Assembly (NCBI GenBank): GCA_031841125.1
Contig: CM063107.1
Coordinates: 22,710,499 to 22,774,498 of the forward strand
Reading direction: 5' to 3'
DNA: 64,000 nucleotides
Source: Acanthococcus lagerstroemiae
Taxonomy: Eukaryota; Arthropoda; Insecta; Hemiptera; Eriococcidae
Shown: positions 48,501-58,850 of the stretch, piece by piece
Position numbering within the stretch: position 1 is the first letter of the stretch
Layout: the number at the start of each line of letters is the position of its first letter
Translations under genes and position numbers: made by a program
The notes under the pieces: generated by a model
What the model was told of the DNA's origin: nothing
The model's database searches: none
What the model saw: only the letters and a program-made list of their open reading frames with translations

Positions 48501-51500
48501 AATTCAAATTTGGGAACATGTCTTCAACCCCCCCCCCTCGCTCCAGTAGAATTTATCAATACGTCGGGAAAGGACTGAGTCAGGGGCAAAACTATAGGGG
48601 GTGTGGGGGTTGAACCCCCGCCCCATTATTTGGCAGTTGGCAAATTTTGAAACTGTTCATTTGAATTTTTCATTTTCTATAAATGTTTGTTTGTTTGTTT
48701 GTTGTTGTTATTTTTTTTTTCAATTTAAAATTATTTTGATGAAGAATCGGCAAATTTTAATTTTTTGAACATTTTGTCGAATTTTTAGTTTAAAAAAAAA
48801 TTGGTCGGCAAATTTTTCTTCTCCACCTCCCCAAACTGAAAATCAAATTTCGTTTCGGAAAATGGAGTACCCTGGACTCCTATCAGAGATTAGTCAGTCA
48901 AACGCCGAGGGTTTCAAGCTGAGTATCGAAAGTTATCTGAAAGGTTGAAATAAAGCTGAAATGCAGAAGACATTTCGAGAATCTGAAAGTCGGTAGCAAA
49001 CGTTGAATTTCAAATTTCAGTGACTATTCTGTTTTTACTGGATTCTCTGTTGAACCTAGAGCCTAAAAGTCGAGAAAGTTGAACATTTTATTAAAATCTA
49101 AAAGTTGAAAGCAAAAAGACTTATTTTCCAAAGTCACAAGCTGAATCCGATAGCAAATGTTCTATTGTTTGATTTACGGGCTTTGGTGCTGGTGAATATA
49201 GGAGGGAATTTTAGAGTGGAACTAAAGTCAAAACTACATGTGTTTTGTCCATAATAATGAAAGGGAGCTTGTGGCACGGATTCCCCTAATCCAATCGACC
49301 TAAAACTTTGTAGGTTTTATTTTATTTCATTTTTTTATTTGATTTTATTGAAACTAATTTGGGAGATGAATCAGAGGAAATTCAGAAAAAATATCACCAA
49401 GAGTAAATAACGACCACCTTAATGTGTAAAAGAAGGGGTGTGTTCCTCTCAAGTATTCCTAACATCCTTCCAGCTTACCCTCCCACACTAGGGTATGCTC
49501 ATGTGCGCACATGTAAGTGCTTGGGGGATAAGTTTCCAATCTGCATTTCCAGGGACGAAACTATGGGGGGGGGGGTGAAACATCCCAATAATTTAGCAGT
49601 CGGCAAATTTTGAAACTATTCCTTTGGATTTTTCATTTTCTAAGAACGATTGTTTGTTTGTTTTTTCAATTTAAAAATATTTTAATTTAAAAATCGGCAA
49701 ATTTTCAAAATTTTAGAAAATTTTGTCGGTGAATTTTTAGTTTTCAAAAACTATTTGTCGGCGTCCTCCCTCCCCCCAATTGAAAGTCAAATTTCGCGTT
49801 TGGACTGAGTACAAAATTCGGGAATGATATCATTTCGGATTTTACTCTCAACCCGAGCCCTGAAATCCGCCCTTTCGAGCATCACCTCAGAGACGTCGGG
49901 GAGGCTGTTAGGGCTGTCTTAGCCCTCTTCTCATCTTGCCGAAAAACCGGCCTTGGTCGAAATGTAGCGAGTTGCTACGGAGGCTCGAACCAGGGACCTC
50001 CGAATTCCGGGACCAGCGCGCTATCCATTCGGCCATCAAGACCTCTCGGGAATGATATAACAAAAAGTACGAAACTGTCAAGTTCAAGATTATGATGCAG
50101 AATTTTATCTAAAATTCCAATTTGGGGAGGTGGTAGCTCGTCCATTAGCCCTGCCCTCCAATAAAATTTGACAATATCTGTGGAGGGGATTGAATGCGCA
50201 ATTTGAGAATGATGTATAAAATAGTAACTACAAAATAAAGGCAAACTTATGGTACTAAAGTGGACCCGTTATGCTAATGTGGGGGAGGATTGCAAGTCCC
50301 CAGTCCACCGACAAGAAAATTGCTAATATCTCGATAGGAAGTAAGGTACGAAATTTGGAAATGACACAGAATGAGTACAAAATAATGCTATCAAGTTTGA
50401 CCCCAAAATTCCAGCTTATGGAGGGAGAGAGGGTAACATCTCCTCAGCTCTCTACCGAAATTTTCTAATATATCAGTAAGGGCTGAAGTGTGAAATTTAG
50501 GATTTAATGTGTAAAATAATACAAAATACTGATGCGATGCCCGAAAGGGTAGTTTCCGGTGCTGGGGGCGCGGCGTCATAGGGGCCACTTTAGCATGCGT
50601 GCGCGTGCATCGCCATACGTCTCATCGCACCAATACAAAATTAGTAAAAAATCACGGTACCAAAGTTGACCAAAATTTTCAACTCCTGGGGGGGGGGGAG
50701 GTGTTTACATTATGAATCTGAATTTAAAATATGTTCATGTAATGAAACACTTCAACACAGGCCTATGGGGCAAAAAGTAGAAGATTCAGTCCACGAAGTA
50801 TGGATGTCAGTTTTGTCTGAAATTACTTCTACCACCTCAGCTTTCCATTTTTGTGAGTTTTTTCATTGTCCTTACCTCTGATGAGATTTAATTTTCTTGT
50901 GTGTTCACTGAAATTGTTACAAGCTGTATTGATGGAACTTTTGGGCTTTTTACAATGACAAAAAATCGATGAATCAACTCTGGGAAGAGTGGGTTCGAAG
51001 CTGCCAGTTCCATTCATAATATTTATATGACCTGAATGTGAAAATTGGGGGAAGCTAATATTTTTAAAGCTACGTAAACGATCGTATTTGGAAAATGAAT
51101 CTTGATTTGAAAGTTTCAGTTAAAAGTAGGCTGTCTTAACGAGCCATGAACAAGGCGGACTGCGTTTTGGAAGTGTCTAATTGAGTTTTCAAAGAGTCAC
51201 AATGAATCCTAATAAGTCCTAAAGAAATCTAATGAATTTCAAAAATGTCTGATCAATTTTAATTGGTTCAGTAAGCTACCGAATAAATCTGAACAAGTTT
51301 GAGAAGTATGAGATTATTTTTTCAAAATAGTTCAAAGAGACTGGGGGCCTTAAAAAATCTTACTGAATTTCTTTATACAACATATGGTGTACATTCAATT
51401 CTCTTTACAAAAGGAAGTTTGGTGCGTCCCCGCCAACTGGGGCCACTTCCCTCCATTTCTTCCTCTGCGCGCACACCGCCCATCTTAGGGCAAATGCCTC

Positions 51501-54500
51501 CTCTTCCCCCTCCATATTTCCCTGTCAGCAGTATGCCTTCTCCACTTATGGCCCAATATTTTGGTTATTTCATTCTTCCACCGGGTGAGGGATCTCTCCC
51601 TTCTCCGTTTCCTATCATACGGGATCCATCCCGCCGCCCTTTTTTCCCATCTTTCATCCCCCTGTCGCCAAATGTGACCCGCGTATTTCCATCTGCTTTC
51701 CTTTACAAAATAACCAATGTCCTGCATTTTTGTTTTTGCCCTAATTTTTGTGTTTTGAATTTTGTCTGCTAATCTGATGTTGAGCATACTTCTTTCCATC
51801 GCTTTTTGGGACACTCTTAGTCTTTCTACATGTGATTTTGTAAGGACCTACGTGTCTGGGCTCCGTAGGTCAAAGAGGTTAGAATGCAGCTTCTCCATAC
51901 TTCTGTTTTCGTTTGGATATGCAGTCTCCCTTTGAAGATATCCTTCATTTTCCAGTAGTTGTTCCAGTCACTTCTTATTCTGCATAATAATTCTCTTTCT
52001 CTCCCTTTGTTAAATGAAGTTGTCTGCCGTAGGTAGATCATTTCTCTCGCCCATTCGATTTCCTCTTTTGCGATTAACACCGGTTCTTTCCTCGTATTCG
52101 ATAAGATTTTTGTTTTGCTCATGTTTATTTAAACTCGGCTTGTCTACTCACCTGAATGAATTCTTCGGTACATTCTGCCAAATCTTTCATGTCTTCGAAG
52201 AACAATAAAGACGTGGTATTAATGAATTTTAACCGAGTTTAAATGAGCCGTAACGAGTTACAAAATAATCTCAGTGACTTTATCGGAGTCTTAACGCACT
52301 CTTTATGAAGCGTGCAATTTTTGATATTTGGTCCGAGGCTTACATGTCCACGCCCTGTGTTTGAGAAATACTTTACTCGTAGCTTAATATGAGTGTGAGG
52401 TCTAGAGTCTCATAATTTTTACCAGCTCTTCTTCTTCAGGTGCCGTATCCAATGCCAGATGTTGGCGGTCGCGGTTTCTGACGCCCGTCTTTCCTGAGCA
52501 GGGTTAATGGGGGTAGATGCCATTGCTTTCCCCACGGTTTGTTGCGTTAGAGTTTTCCGGCTCTGTGGCGAAGAGTTTGCAGCCTCAGTTCGCTTATTAG
52601 CCACGTGTTTCACGACGCTGAGTAAACTGTGCACGACGTGCACATAGACAGTATCAGCCTTTCTGATCTGTTTGTAGCATGGCCTGCGATTGTAATACCT
52701 TGTTCGTTTGAATTGGCGGGATTTACATTTATGTGAGGAGGCGCTGTGTGCTCAGACTTGCGGGGTTACAGGACGCGCTATGTTTCCTCCTCAATTGATA
52801 CTGTAGTCGCTCTGTTCACTAGAATATGAGTTGAAAAATTGCTTCTGGAACAACAACAACAAAAAACTAGTCTCGGTGCGTTGTTGTTTAGAGATTTGTT
52901 CTAGTCTATATTTAAGGTGTGCCAATTCACAATTTCTTCCTTCTGTGGTCCGGAGGGATTTCAGCTGCTATGCCATCTTCAGCGGAGTGCCCTAACACTT
53001 TTCTCTTTATCGTCCTGTATTTATAGTGGTGTGTAATACCGTATGGTAAAACCTATTTGGTGTGTTCTTATTGGTTGTCTGTGGTTGTGGAGTCTGTCCA
53101 ATCAGTAAGTGTTATCCTATTTGGTGTGTTCCTATTGGTTGTGTGTGGTAGTGTAGTCTGTCCAATCAGTGAGTGTTATGTTATTAATTGGAATAGGTTC
53201 TCGCTTTGGAAGTTGGTTGTTTTGTTTTGCTTTTGCCTTCATTATCTGGAGTTGTTCTTTTAATTTTCTTTTTCTTGTGTTGTTTCCTAGGTGAGGAGTT
53301 ATCTGTCAAAAGGGCCCCTGTCAGCAATTATGATTTCGAGAAAAACAACTTCAAAGTTTTCAAGCTGAAATACTCCTTTCAGACTGATTTAACTGAAAAA
53401 TATGTTATTATAAAAAGTGTCCACGGTGCCTCCATTAACTGAAATGACTGATTGATTGATAGTTCGTTCAGAAACAAACGCGGACGAATTAAGAAAGAAG
53501 GAAGATGACAGGGGCCCTTTTTAGAGCGGTGGGATACAACTTATGAAACAATACAATTCCTAACTTGCTGTATGATGAGTTATTGTCCATTCTTGTGATT
53601 GAAGCTAATGTAGTTGCGAAGAAGTCTCTCCCTGCTCATAATGCAACCAAAATGTGTAATTTGCTAATTTCTGAGGTGCATTATCCTGGATGGAGTCACT
53701 CGCTTTTCACTCTATGATATAATGTAATGTATGCTTGGTTTCATTGACTGTTATGTATATGATGTGTTCCTACCAATGCGTTTGTAGTCATTTATTGGCG
53801 CCAATTTTGCTGAATATCATATGTTGTTACATAGAGCGGAGGTTTCCTAATAAAGTAGGATATGGAGAATTCGAAAACAGCATATCCACAAAAAGGGCCC
53901 CTGCTTGACAGGGGCCCTTTTGACAGATAACTCCTCATGTGTAGGATTTTGTACTTTTCTGTCAACTTGTGGTTGTTGTGTTCCTGGTCGTTGCAGTGTT
54001 TTCCAGAGAGTGATTTGTGATCCTTTAGCTTCTGTGATCTTTCATGTTCTTTTATTCTGGTCGTGAATTTTCTGCCTGTTTCTCCTATGTAGGTCATGTC
54101 ACAGTGTTCGCAGTCCAGTCTGTATACTCCGTTGCTGTTGTTCCTGTCCTGTGTTTCTGTTTTGTCATTGCTTGTTTGTTTGATCAGAAGTGGTCTGTTC
54201 CTGATTCCGAGTTTTATGTTGTATTGGTTGAAGATTTTCTGTATGTATTATGTCCCTGTGAATGGTATTGCTCCTGCGTTTTTGTCTGTTTTTGTGGTTG
54301 TTGGTTCTGTGTCTGTACTTTTTTGTTGTATTAATTTGTTAGTTATTCTGTCTACTGTGTGTGGTTGGTATTTGTTATTAATGGCTATTTGTTTGATTCT
54401 GTTGATTTCTGTTGTTCTGTAGTTGTCGCTTAATATAAATGTGGCAGTTTCTATAAAAAGGGGTAACTTTGTCGATCCGACAAATTTTGAGTTACGGATA

Positions 54501-57500
54501 GTACGTAATAGAGGAATGAATATCCGTTCCAAGGAGCTATCAGCGAGATCTGTAGCGTCTTTCATCGCGAAGATACAAGCGGCCAAAGATGAGTGTATCA
54601 AGAATGCGCGAAAACACCTAAGTTAGACACACCTTTTTCTCCCACTCCTTCAAGCGGTCGTAACTCGCCGCGGAGTCACGTTACCAGCTTCGACGAGTGC
54701 TTGTTGGAAAGGTAATTTTTCGTTCTTCTACGTGGTAACAATTCAGAACATCGGATTTATTCGTGAGCTCCGAAAAACCGCGAAGAAGCGACGCAGACAT
54801 TCGCATTCTTTTCTCATTCTTTTTCATAATTCTCTTTATCTCGCTCCCTCTTCTCTCTCACACCCGTCAATTTTGTCTCTTCCTTATTGCGGTGTTTTTT
54901 CTATAAAAATCGACCAAAATCTCAAAATTGATTTTTTTGATCAAAAAATTTTGTTTTTCTTTTTTCCAATTTTCTGAGACTTTGATCGATCGACAAAGTT
55001 ACCCCTTTTTATAGAAACTGCCACTATGTTGATTGCTCTGTTGCAATAGTTGTGTAGTGTTGCCATTTTGTGTTTCTGATGGTGGAATGAGTCGTTGAGT
55101 ATTATTTCCATGTAGGTGGGTTTTCTGTAAATGTTGTACTGTATCTTATTGTCTTTTATTTGTATTGTCAGGTCGAGGTCGTTTATGGTTTTGTTGCCCT
55201 TTTCCTCTGTGAACTTTATATTGTTATTTATGTTGTTTGTCTCCATGAGGAATTAGTCCAGTTGTGTGTCTGTTCCTGTCCAGATGATAAGTATGTCGTC
55301 TACATATCTTGTTCATAGCTTTATGTTTTTCTTCTGTTTGCTGTAATTTAGTAGGTCATTTTCGAAGTTGTTCATGTATAGGGTGGCGCATAAGTCACTC
55401 GGCAACCTCACATGACGCCAAAAGTCACTCGGCATCCTCGAAATGCGCATGCGGGACGATGCAGCTGTTGTTCGACTGTGCACGACCGTGTGTGCCGTCG
55501 GTAGGACAGATGGCAGATGTTACTCGGCTATTCAGTTTCGTCTCATTTCTCGTTACTGCGGTTCGATGGCCGTTCGATGGAAGCGCTGGTTAAACGCGTC
55601 ATGTACAAATTCCAATCAACTTTTTTCTCGCGTGCAAATTTGCCGAGTGATTTATGCACCACCCTGTGTATTTCGGCTAGAATGGGTGACAGTGGTGACA
55701 TTATTGCTAGGCCCTCCGTTTGTTCGTAATATTTGTATGCGGTTCCTTCTGTGTTGTTTTCGTAGTTGTTGTTAGTATAGTGTTGTTAGTTCTTATTTTA
55801 GTATATCACAAGTTGACAGAACAGTACAAAATCCTACACATAGAAAACAACACAAGAAAAAGAAAATTAAAAGAACAACTTGAGATAATAAAGGCAAAAA
55901 CAAAACTCTCTAATAAACACAACAACCAAGTTAGAAAACGGGAACCTATTCCAATTAATAACGTAACACTCACTGATTGGACAGACTACACAACCAAAGA
56001 CAACCAATAGGACCACACCAAATAGGTTTTACCATACGGTACTGCACACCACTATAAATACAGGACGACAAAGAGAAAAGTGTTAGGGCATTCCGCTGAA
56101 GATGGCATAGCAGCCGAAAGAGGACTACAGAAAGAAGAAATTGTCCCGAAATATAGAATTCACAAAGTTCACTCACACCCTAACATGGACACGGTTTCAT
56201 TGGTATTAAAAAACACTCCAATAATAAACCTTTTTGAACTTCTGTTTCTGTTAGTACAATCACAGGATTATAAACTACTCGAGAGGTTTTAAGGTCGCTG
56301 AATTCATTTTTGGTGCCAGTTCAGCTCGAAATTGAGAATTGAAGAACCAAAGGATTTCAGTTTTGATATCAGTTAGCTTTTAAGTCGAGAATTGTGGCGG
56401 GGCAAGGTTAAAATTATGATATTCTATTGTTTTAGGTTCCTGACGGATCAGCTGGTATTAAAGTTGGTAGTTTAATCGCCTTATTAGTAGCCGAAGGTGA
56501 GAACTGGCAAGATGTGATGATTCCTGGCACTGCTAGCCCGCCTTCTTCGGAACCAATTTCAGAGGCGACCAGCCCAAAGCCTGCAGAGTCTAAATCTCAA
56601 AAACCACAGTGAGTTTCATTGGTGTTCATACCATTATTATTTGGGTATTACAGTTTCTATACGCCTGTGTATTCTGACTCTATGCAATAATTTTCAAAAC
56701 GTGATCTTACGAATTTATTATCATCCATCTTTTGTGATTTAGAAATTATGGACCAGCTGTTCGAAGCCTTCTGGAACTCTACCAATTGGATAGCTCGCAA
56801 ATAACCGCAACTGGGAGGAACAAAAAACTTTTAAAATCAGATGTGCTAAATTATATTACCGAAAGAAAATTACAGCCCAAACCGCCGTTGCCAGGTTAGA
56901 GATGTTCAGTATTGAATGTAGGTACTAATTACCATCCATCGCTCTTATTACCGTAATTATTAATTTTTACCTGCAATTAAAGTGCCATTACCGGGTGCGA
57001 AATTGACCGATGAAGAGGAGCCTGCCGTTACTTCTGTTAAAAGACCTAGTACAGAACGGTATGTAGATGTCGAAATATCATCAATGCGAAAGACTATAGC
57101 CAAACGTTTAACCGAATCTAAGGTAAGAGTGGGGAACCATGCTGTTTATGACTTTCGAAAGAGCTGTCTGTGTAAATGAATAATTCGCCTCATGAAAATA
57201 CTGCATTTTATAGATGTCGATACCGCATGCATATGCCGCTGTGGAGTGCAACATCGATCTTTTATTATCATTCCGAAAGCAAATGAAAACAGCCGGTGTT
57301 GCGGTGTCTGTGAATGACTTTGTAATCAAAGCAGTTGCATTAGCTCTGAAAGAATGTCCACTTGTCAACTGTTTGTATGTGAATAACCAGGTAACTAGTT
57401 TATACACAGAAGATATAGCTGTTTTTCAAGAAATTGAGCATGCTTGTATTGCTCGCACTTTCTGCAAGATATTTTCAAACGTGCCTAGCTCTACATGTTT

Positions 57501-58615
57501 GAAGGTGCTATTATATCAAGATAGGGCTTCAGTTCGACTCAGAATACTAATGTTTCATCGTTTGTTTTCTTAAAGGTGACTGCTGCTCCTAGTATAGACG
57601 TATCAGTAGCGGTTGCCACTGATTCCGGGTTGATAACTCCTATTGTGAAAAATGCAAATGTAAAGAATATCGATGAAATTTCAGCCGAAGTTAAAGGGCT
57701 TGCTTCTCGAGCCAAATCTGGAAAATTACAGCTGCATGAGTTCCAAGGTGGCAGTTTCACGTAAGTGCTTTAAATTTGCACGCCAGTGCGATATTTGTTT
57801 TCTGTGAGTGATTATTACATGTACGTGTTTTTTCTTTTTAGAATTTCAAATCTTGGCATGTTTGGAATCTCCGAGTTTACTGCCATTATTAATCCACCAC
57901 AATGTGCCATTCTTGCCGTTGGGGGTGGCCGATCCACTATTGGTAAGTCTCCTCATTCTTCTTTTCCCCATCATTCGTAGGTCAGTGTTTTCGAGATGTT
58001 TGAAGTAGTCTGCACATTCAGTACTTACATATAGGATTATAATAATTGGTATCGTAAATAGAAGAATATGTCAATATTGTGAGAAATAGGGAAGCATGTT
58101 AGTGTAGAGCACTAGAACACTCAAGTGAAGACATACGCCATTTTTAATTCAGCTTGTTTCGTGAAATGAAACCGGCCACGCGGTGTTTCCCGCGCTGCCG
58201 ATTTTCTTTTCTCGGAACTGAACTGGATTAAAAATGGCGTATGTCCTCACTCGGGCTGTTTTAGTCTCTTTAGTTAGTGTAGGGGCTGTCAATGTGCAAA
58301 CCGATATTGTTCTGGTAAAACAAGTCTTCAGTGTGCTGTCTACAGGACACTTCAGTTGTCTCATTCAGCTGTGATTCCATTTTTGTCGGTAACCAACTAG
58401 TTCGAGCTAAACTAAGATCTCACACTGATTTATCGTGCGCAGATATCAAAGGAAACCCAGTTACCAAAATGACTTCAACATTGTCATATGATGCTCGTGC
58501 TATAAGCGAATCAGCTGCTGCTGATTTCTTAGAAATATTCCAGTTATTATTGGAAAATCCGGCGAATATATTAGTTGGATTGTCGCCGAAGAGAGCTAAA
58601 GCTGCCGCGAATTGA
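45574..58615 (+). CDS. PDHX: Pyruvate dehydrogenase E3-binding protein (protein X), three lipoyl domains, 13 exons
   Basis: Structural E2-family subunit of the mitochondrial pyruvate dehydrogenase complex that anchors E3. Exons: 45574-45706, 45852-46033, 46174-46327, 46547-46728, 46906-47053, 47126-47307, 56436-56608, 56743-56894, 56983-57122, 57214-57390, 57576-57760, 57842-57942 and about 58356-58615 (58332 also fits phase). About 722 aa: basic transit peptide (1-45); lipoyl domains from residues 52, 164 and 274, each with MPSLSPTM and the lipoylation Lys in TDKAV (K88, K200, K310); subunit-binding domain (about 385-430, [11 protein letters not shown]); catalytic-like core from about 465 ([39 protein letters not shown]). 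The acetyltransferase motif DHRxxDG reads DARAISES, so catalysis is unlikely. That loss and the HAYA sequence favour PDHX over DLAT, although PDHX usually has one lipoyl domain. Intron 6 is 9.1 kb and full of repeats. Confidence 0.93.
45852..47307 (+). repeat. Triplicated lipoyl exon units within PDHX
   Basis: Exons 2, 4 and 6 are each exactly 182 nt with identical phases and encode the first two thirds of a lipoyl domain. Each is followed by a second exon (154, 148 and 173 nt) encoding the rest plus a Ser/Thr/Gly/Pro-rich linker. Over the 54 residues from MPSLSPTM, domains 1 and 3 share 50, and domain 2 shares 45 with each. Tandem duplication of a two-exon unit is the simplest origin. Confidence 0.9.
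47308..48579. other. PDHX intron 6, first part, no gene seen
   Basis: Contains loosely repeated segments of the type AATTTGGTATCATAATTTTG (near 47920, 48085 and 48245), suggesting a degenerate tandem array with about 160-base spacing. Open frames here have no domains. Confidence 0.45.
48580..48855 (+). repeat. Intronic dispersed repeat, copy 1 (partner 49555-49800)
   Basis: Starts with a G-rich GGGGCAAAACTATAGGGG segment, then GGCAAATTTTGAAACT, TTTTTCATTTTCTA, a TTTG microsatellite and GTCGGCAAATTTT. It ends near GAAAATCAAATTTCG. The same order of blocks recurs 975 bases downstream in direct orientation. No coding content. Confidence 0.7.
49555..49800 (+). repeat. Intronic dispersed repeat, copy 2 (partner 48580-48855)
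   Basis: Same block order as copy 1, starting GGGACGAAACTATGGGGG and ending GAAAGTCAAATTTCG. The shared start in a G run and the similar lengths suggest one repeat family with defined ends. Confidence 0.7.
49831..50045 (-). mobile_element. tRNA-derived SINE with perfect 13-bp target duplication
   Basis: On the minus strand it begins GAGGTCTTGATGGCCGAATG, giving an A-box-like TGGCCGAATGG, and a B-box-like GGTTCGAGCC lies about 40 bases later: the internal promoter of RNA polymerase III. The anticodon and T stems do not pair well, so this is not a functional tRNA. About 130 bases of unrelated body follow, ending TCCGAAATG. The direct repeats TCGGGAATGATAT at 49818-49830 and 50046-50058 are identical, the mark of LINE-machinery insertion, probably recent. 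It lies in PDHX intron 6, antisense to the gene. Confidence 0.82.
50525..50620 (+). mobile_element. R1-like element 3' tail fragment
   Basis: CCGAAAGGGTAGTTTCCGG, then GCGTCATAGGGGCCACTTTA and GTGCATCGCCATACG match the tail ends of the R1-like copies at 42362-42430 and 25795-25830. It is a severely 5'-truncated copy in the opposite orientation to those two. Confidence 0.6.
51420..52125 (-). mobile_element. RTE-like non-LTR retrotransposon, C-terminal fragment
   Basis: On the minus strand two frames carry the end of a retrotransposon ORF2. One (52122-51826) has [20 protein letters not shown] and [10 protein letters not shown]. The next (51814-51485) has [35 protein letters not shown] and LTRWKNEI…W…DREIWRG. 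This order is typical of RTE-type endonuclease-reverse transcriptases. A frameshift lies near 51815-51825 and the catalytic domains are missing. It lies in PDHX intron 6. Confidence 0.75.
52126..52914. other. PDHX intron 6, middle part
   Basis: No gene. The stretch 52425-52800 is GC-richer and begins CTTCTTCTTCAGGTGCCGTA, a style seen in dispersed arthropod repeats; the family could not be named. Confidence 0.4.
52959..52982 (-). ncRNA. Hammerhead-like core in Penelope-like tail (left copy)
   Basis: Minus-strand CTGAAGA, then TGGCATAGCAGCT and GAAA. The short helix is GGC/GCU. The core order fits a hammerhead ribozyme, but the first base of the helix is unpaired and the cleavage strand was not located. 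Possibly decayed. Confidence 0.35.
53292..53937. mobile_element. TIR element 1 nested in the Penelope-like element
   Basis: Ends TGAGGAGTTATCTGTCAAAA (then GGGCCCCTGTCA) and the exact inverse at 53909-53937 enclose 646 bp. The insertion falls between the codons for KILH and the NNTRKRK block of the Penelope protein. An internal GACAGGGGCCCTTTTT near 53508 is a further partial copy of the end. No transposase. Confidence 0.75.
54441..55024. mobile_element. TIR element 2 nested in the Penelope-like element
   Basis: The left arm GTGGCAGTTTCTATAAAAAG followed by GGGTAACTTTGTCGATC and its inverted copy at the right enclose 584 bp. The insertion splits the frame between CNRAINI and [12 protein letters not shown] on the minus strand. 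A 67-codon frame inside has no domain. The target duplication is not clear. Confidence 0.78.
55379..55668. mobile_element. TIR element 3 nested in the Penelope-like element
   Basis: The left end TAGGGTGGCGCATAAGTCAC (then TCGGCA) faces the inverted TGCCGAGTGATTTATGCACC (then ACCCTGTG). TA lies on both sides. The right end shows the fuller terminus CACAGGGTGG. The element interrupts the Penelope reverse transcriptase exactly between AEIY and MNNFEN. Confidence 0.78.
56096..56119 (+). ncRNA. Hammerhead-like core in Penelope-like tail (right copy)
   Basis: Plus-strand CTGAAGA, TGGCATAGCAGCC, GAAA; helix GGC/GCC. It is followed by GAGGAC … GTCC, which could form helix III. It is the mirror of the left copy, on the inverted tail. 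Activity is not shown. Confidence 0.4.
58109..58269. mobile_element. MITE in PDHX intron 12
   Basis: The left arm ACTAGAACAC…GTGAAGACATACGCCATTTT and the inverted right arm (AAAATGGCGTATGTCCTCAC…GTTTTAGT) are about 43 bases with a few differences. It lies 60-90 bases before the last exon, so it could affect the branch point or acceptor choice. No coding content. Confidence 0.7.
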
Positions 58616-58844
58616 TTAGAGGCGTAGTTACCACAGAATGGAAAAGGAAGAATTTATTGCGAAAAAATGAATCGGTATTCCGAATTCTTGTCGAATTTCA
58701 ATCACGATGATACATGTTTGGTCACAATTGATTCATATGCGTGCTGATATAGTCACTTTCGAGTATTTGTTGGAAACATTGCCGTAACTTATTTTTATGT
58801 GTACTGTTATTTATGTTCTTTGTTAACTGACTCTAGTCCACGGG

Positions 58845-58850
58845 AATAAA
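58845..58850 (+). promoter_or_regulatory. Polyadenylation signal AATAAA of PDHX
   Basis: A canonical AATAAA lies 230 bases after the PDHX stop codon, with a T/G-rich stretch (CCTGTTGTTACTT) shortly after, as expected for 3' end processing. Confidence 0.65.

Larger units (their letters stand above)
52915..56150 (-). mobile_element. Penelope-like retroelement with inverted tail copies, invaded by three TIR elements
   Basis: The minus strand encodes reverse transcriptase pieces: [20 protein letters not shown] (55730-55673), [10 protein letters not shown] (catalytic YVDD at 55306-55295, with a stop soon after) and [20 protein letters not shown] (55200-55130). A GIY-YIG endonuclease follows ([19 protein letters not shown], about 54097-54040), the pairing diagnostic of Penelope-like elements. 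The C-terminal [10 protein letters not shown]…[12 protein letters not shown] is present on the minus strand (53290-53160) and again inverted on the plus strand (55806-55960). Both are followed by the same non-coding tail with a hammerhead-like core. The N terminus is missing. Insertions at 53292-53937, 54441-55024 and 55379-55668 split it. Dead. Confidence 0.85.

Noticed and set aside
49950..50045. Functional tRNA gene on the minus strand
   Set aside because: A- and B-box-like sequences are present, but anticodon and T stems do not pair, and the 13-bp duplications show it is the head of a SINE.
45574..58615. Calling the gene DLAT (catalytic E2) because of multiple lipoyl domains
   Set aside because: The core motif HAYA…VECNID and the lost DHRxxDG motif match the E3-binding protein better; DLAT remains the alternative if no other E2 exists in the genome.
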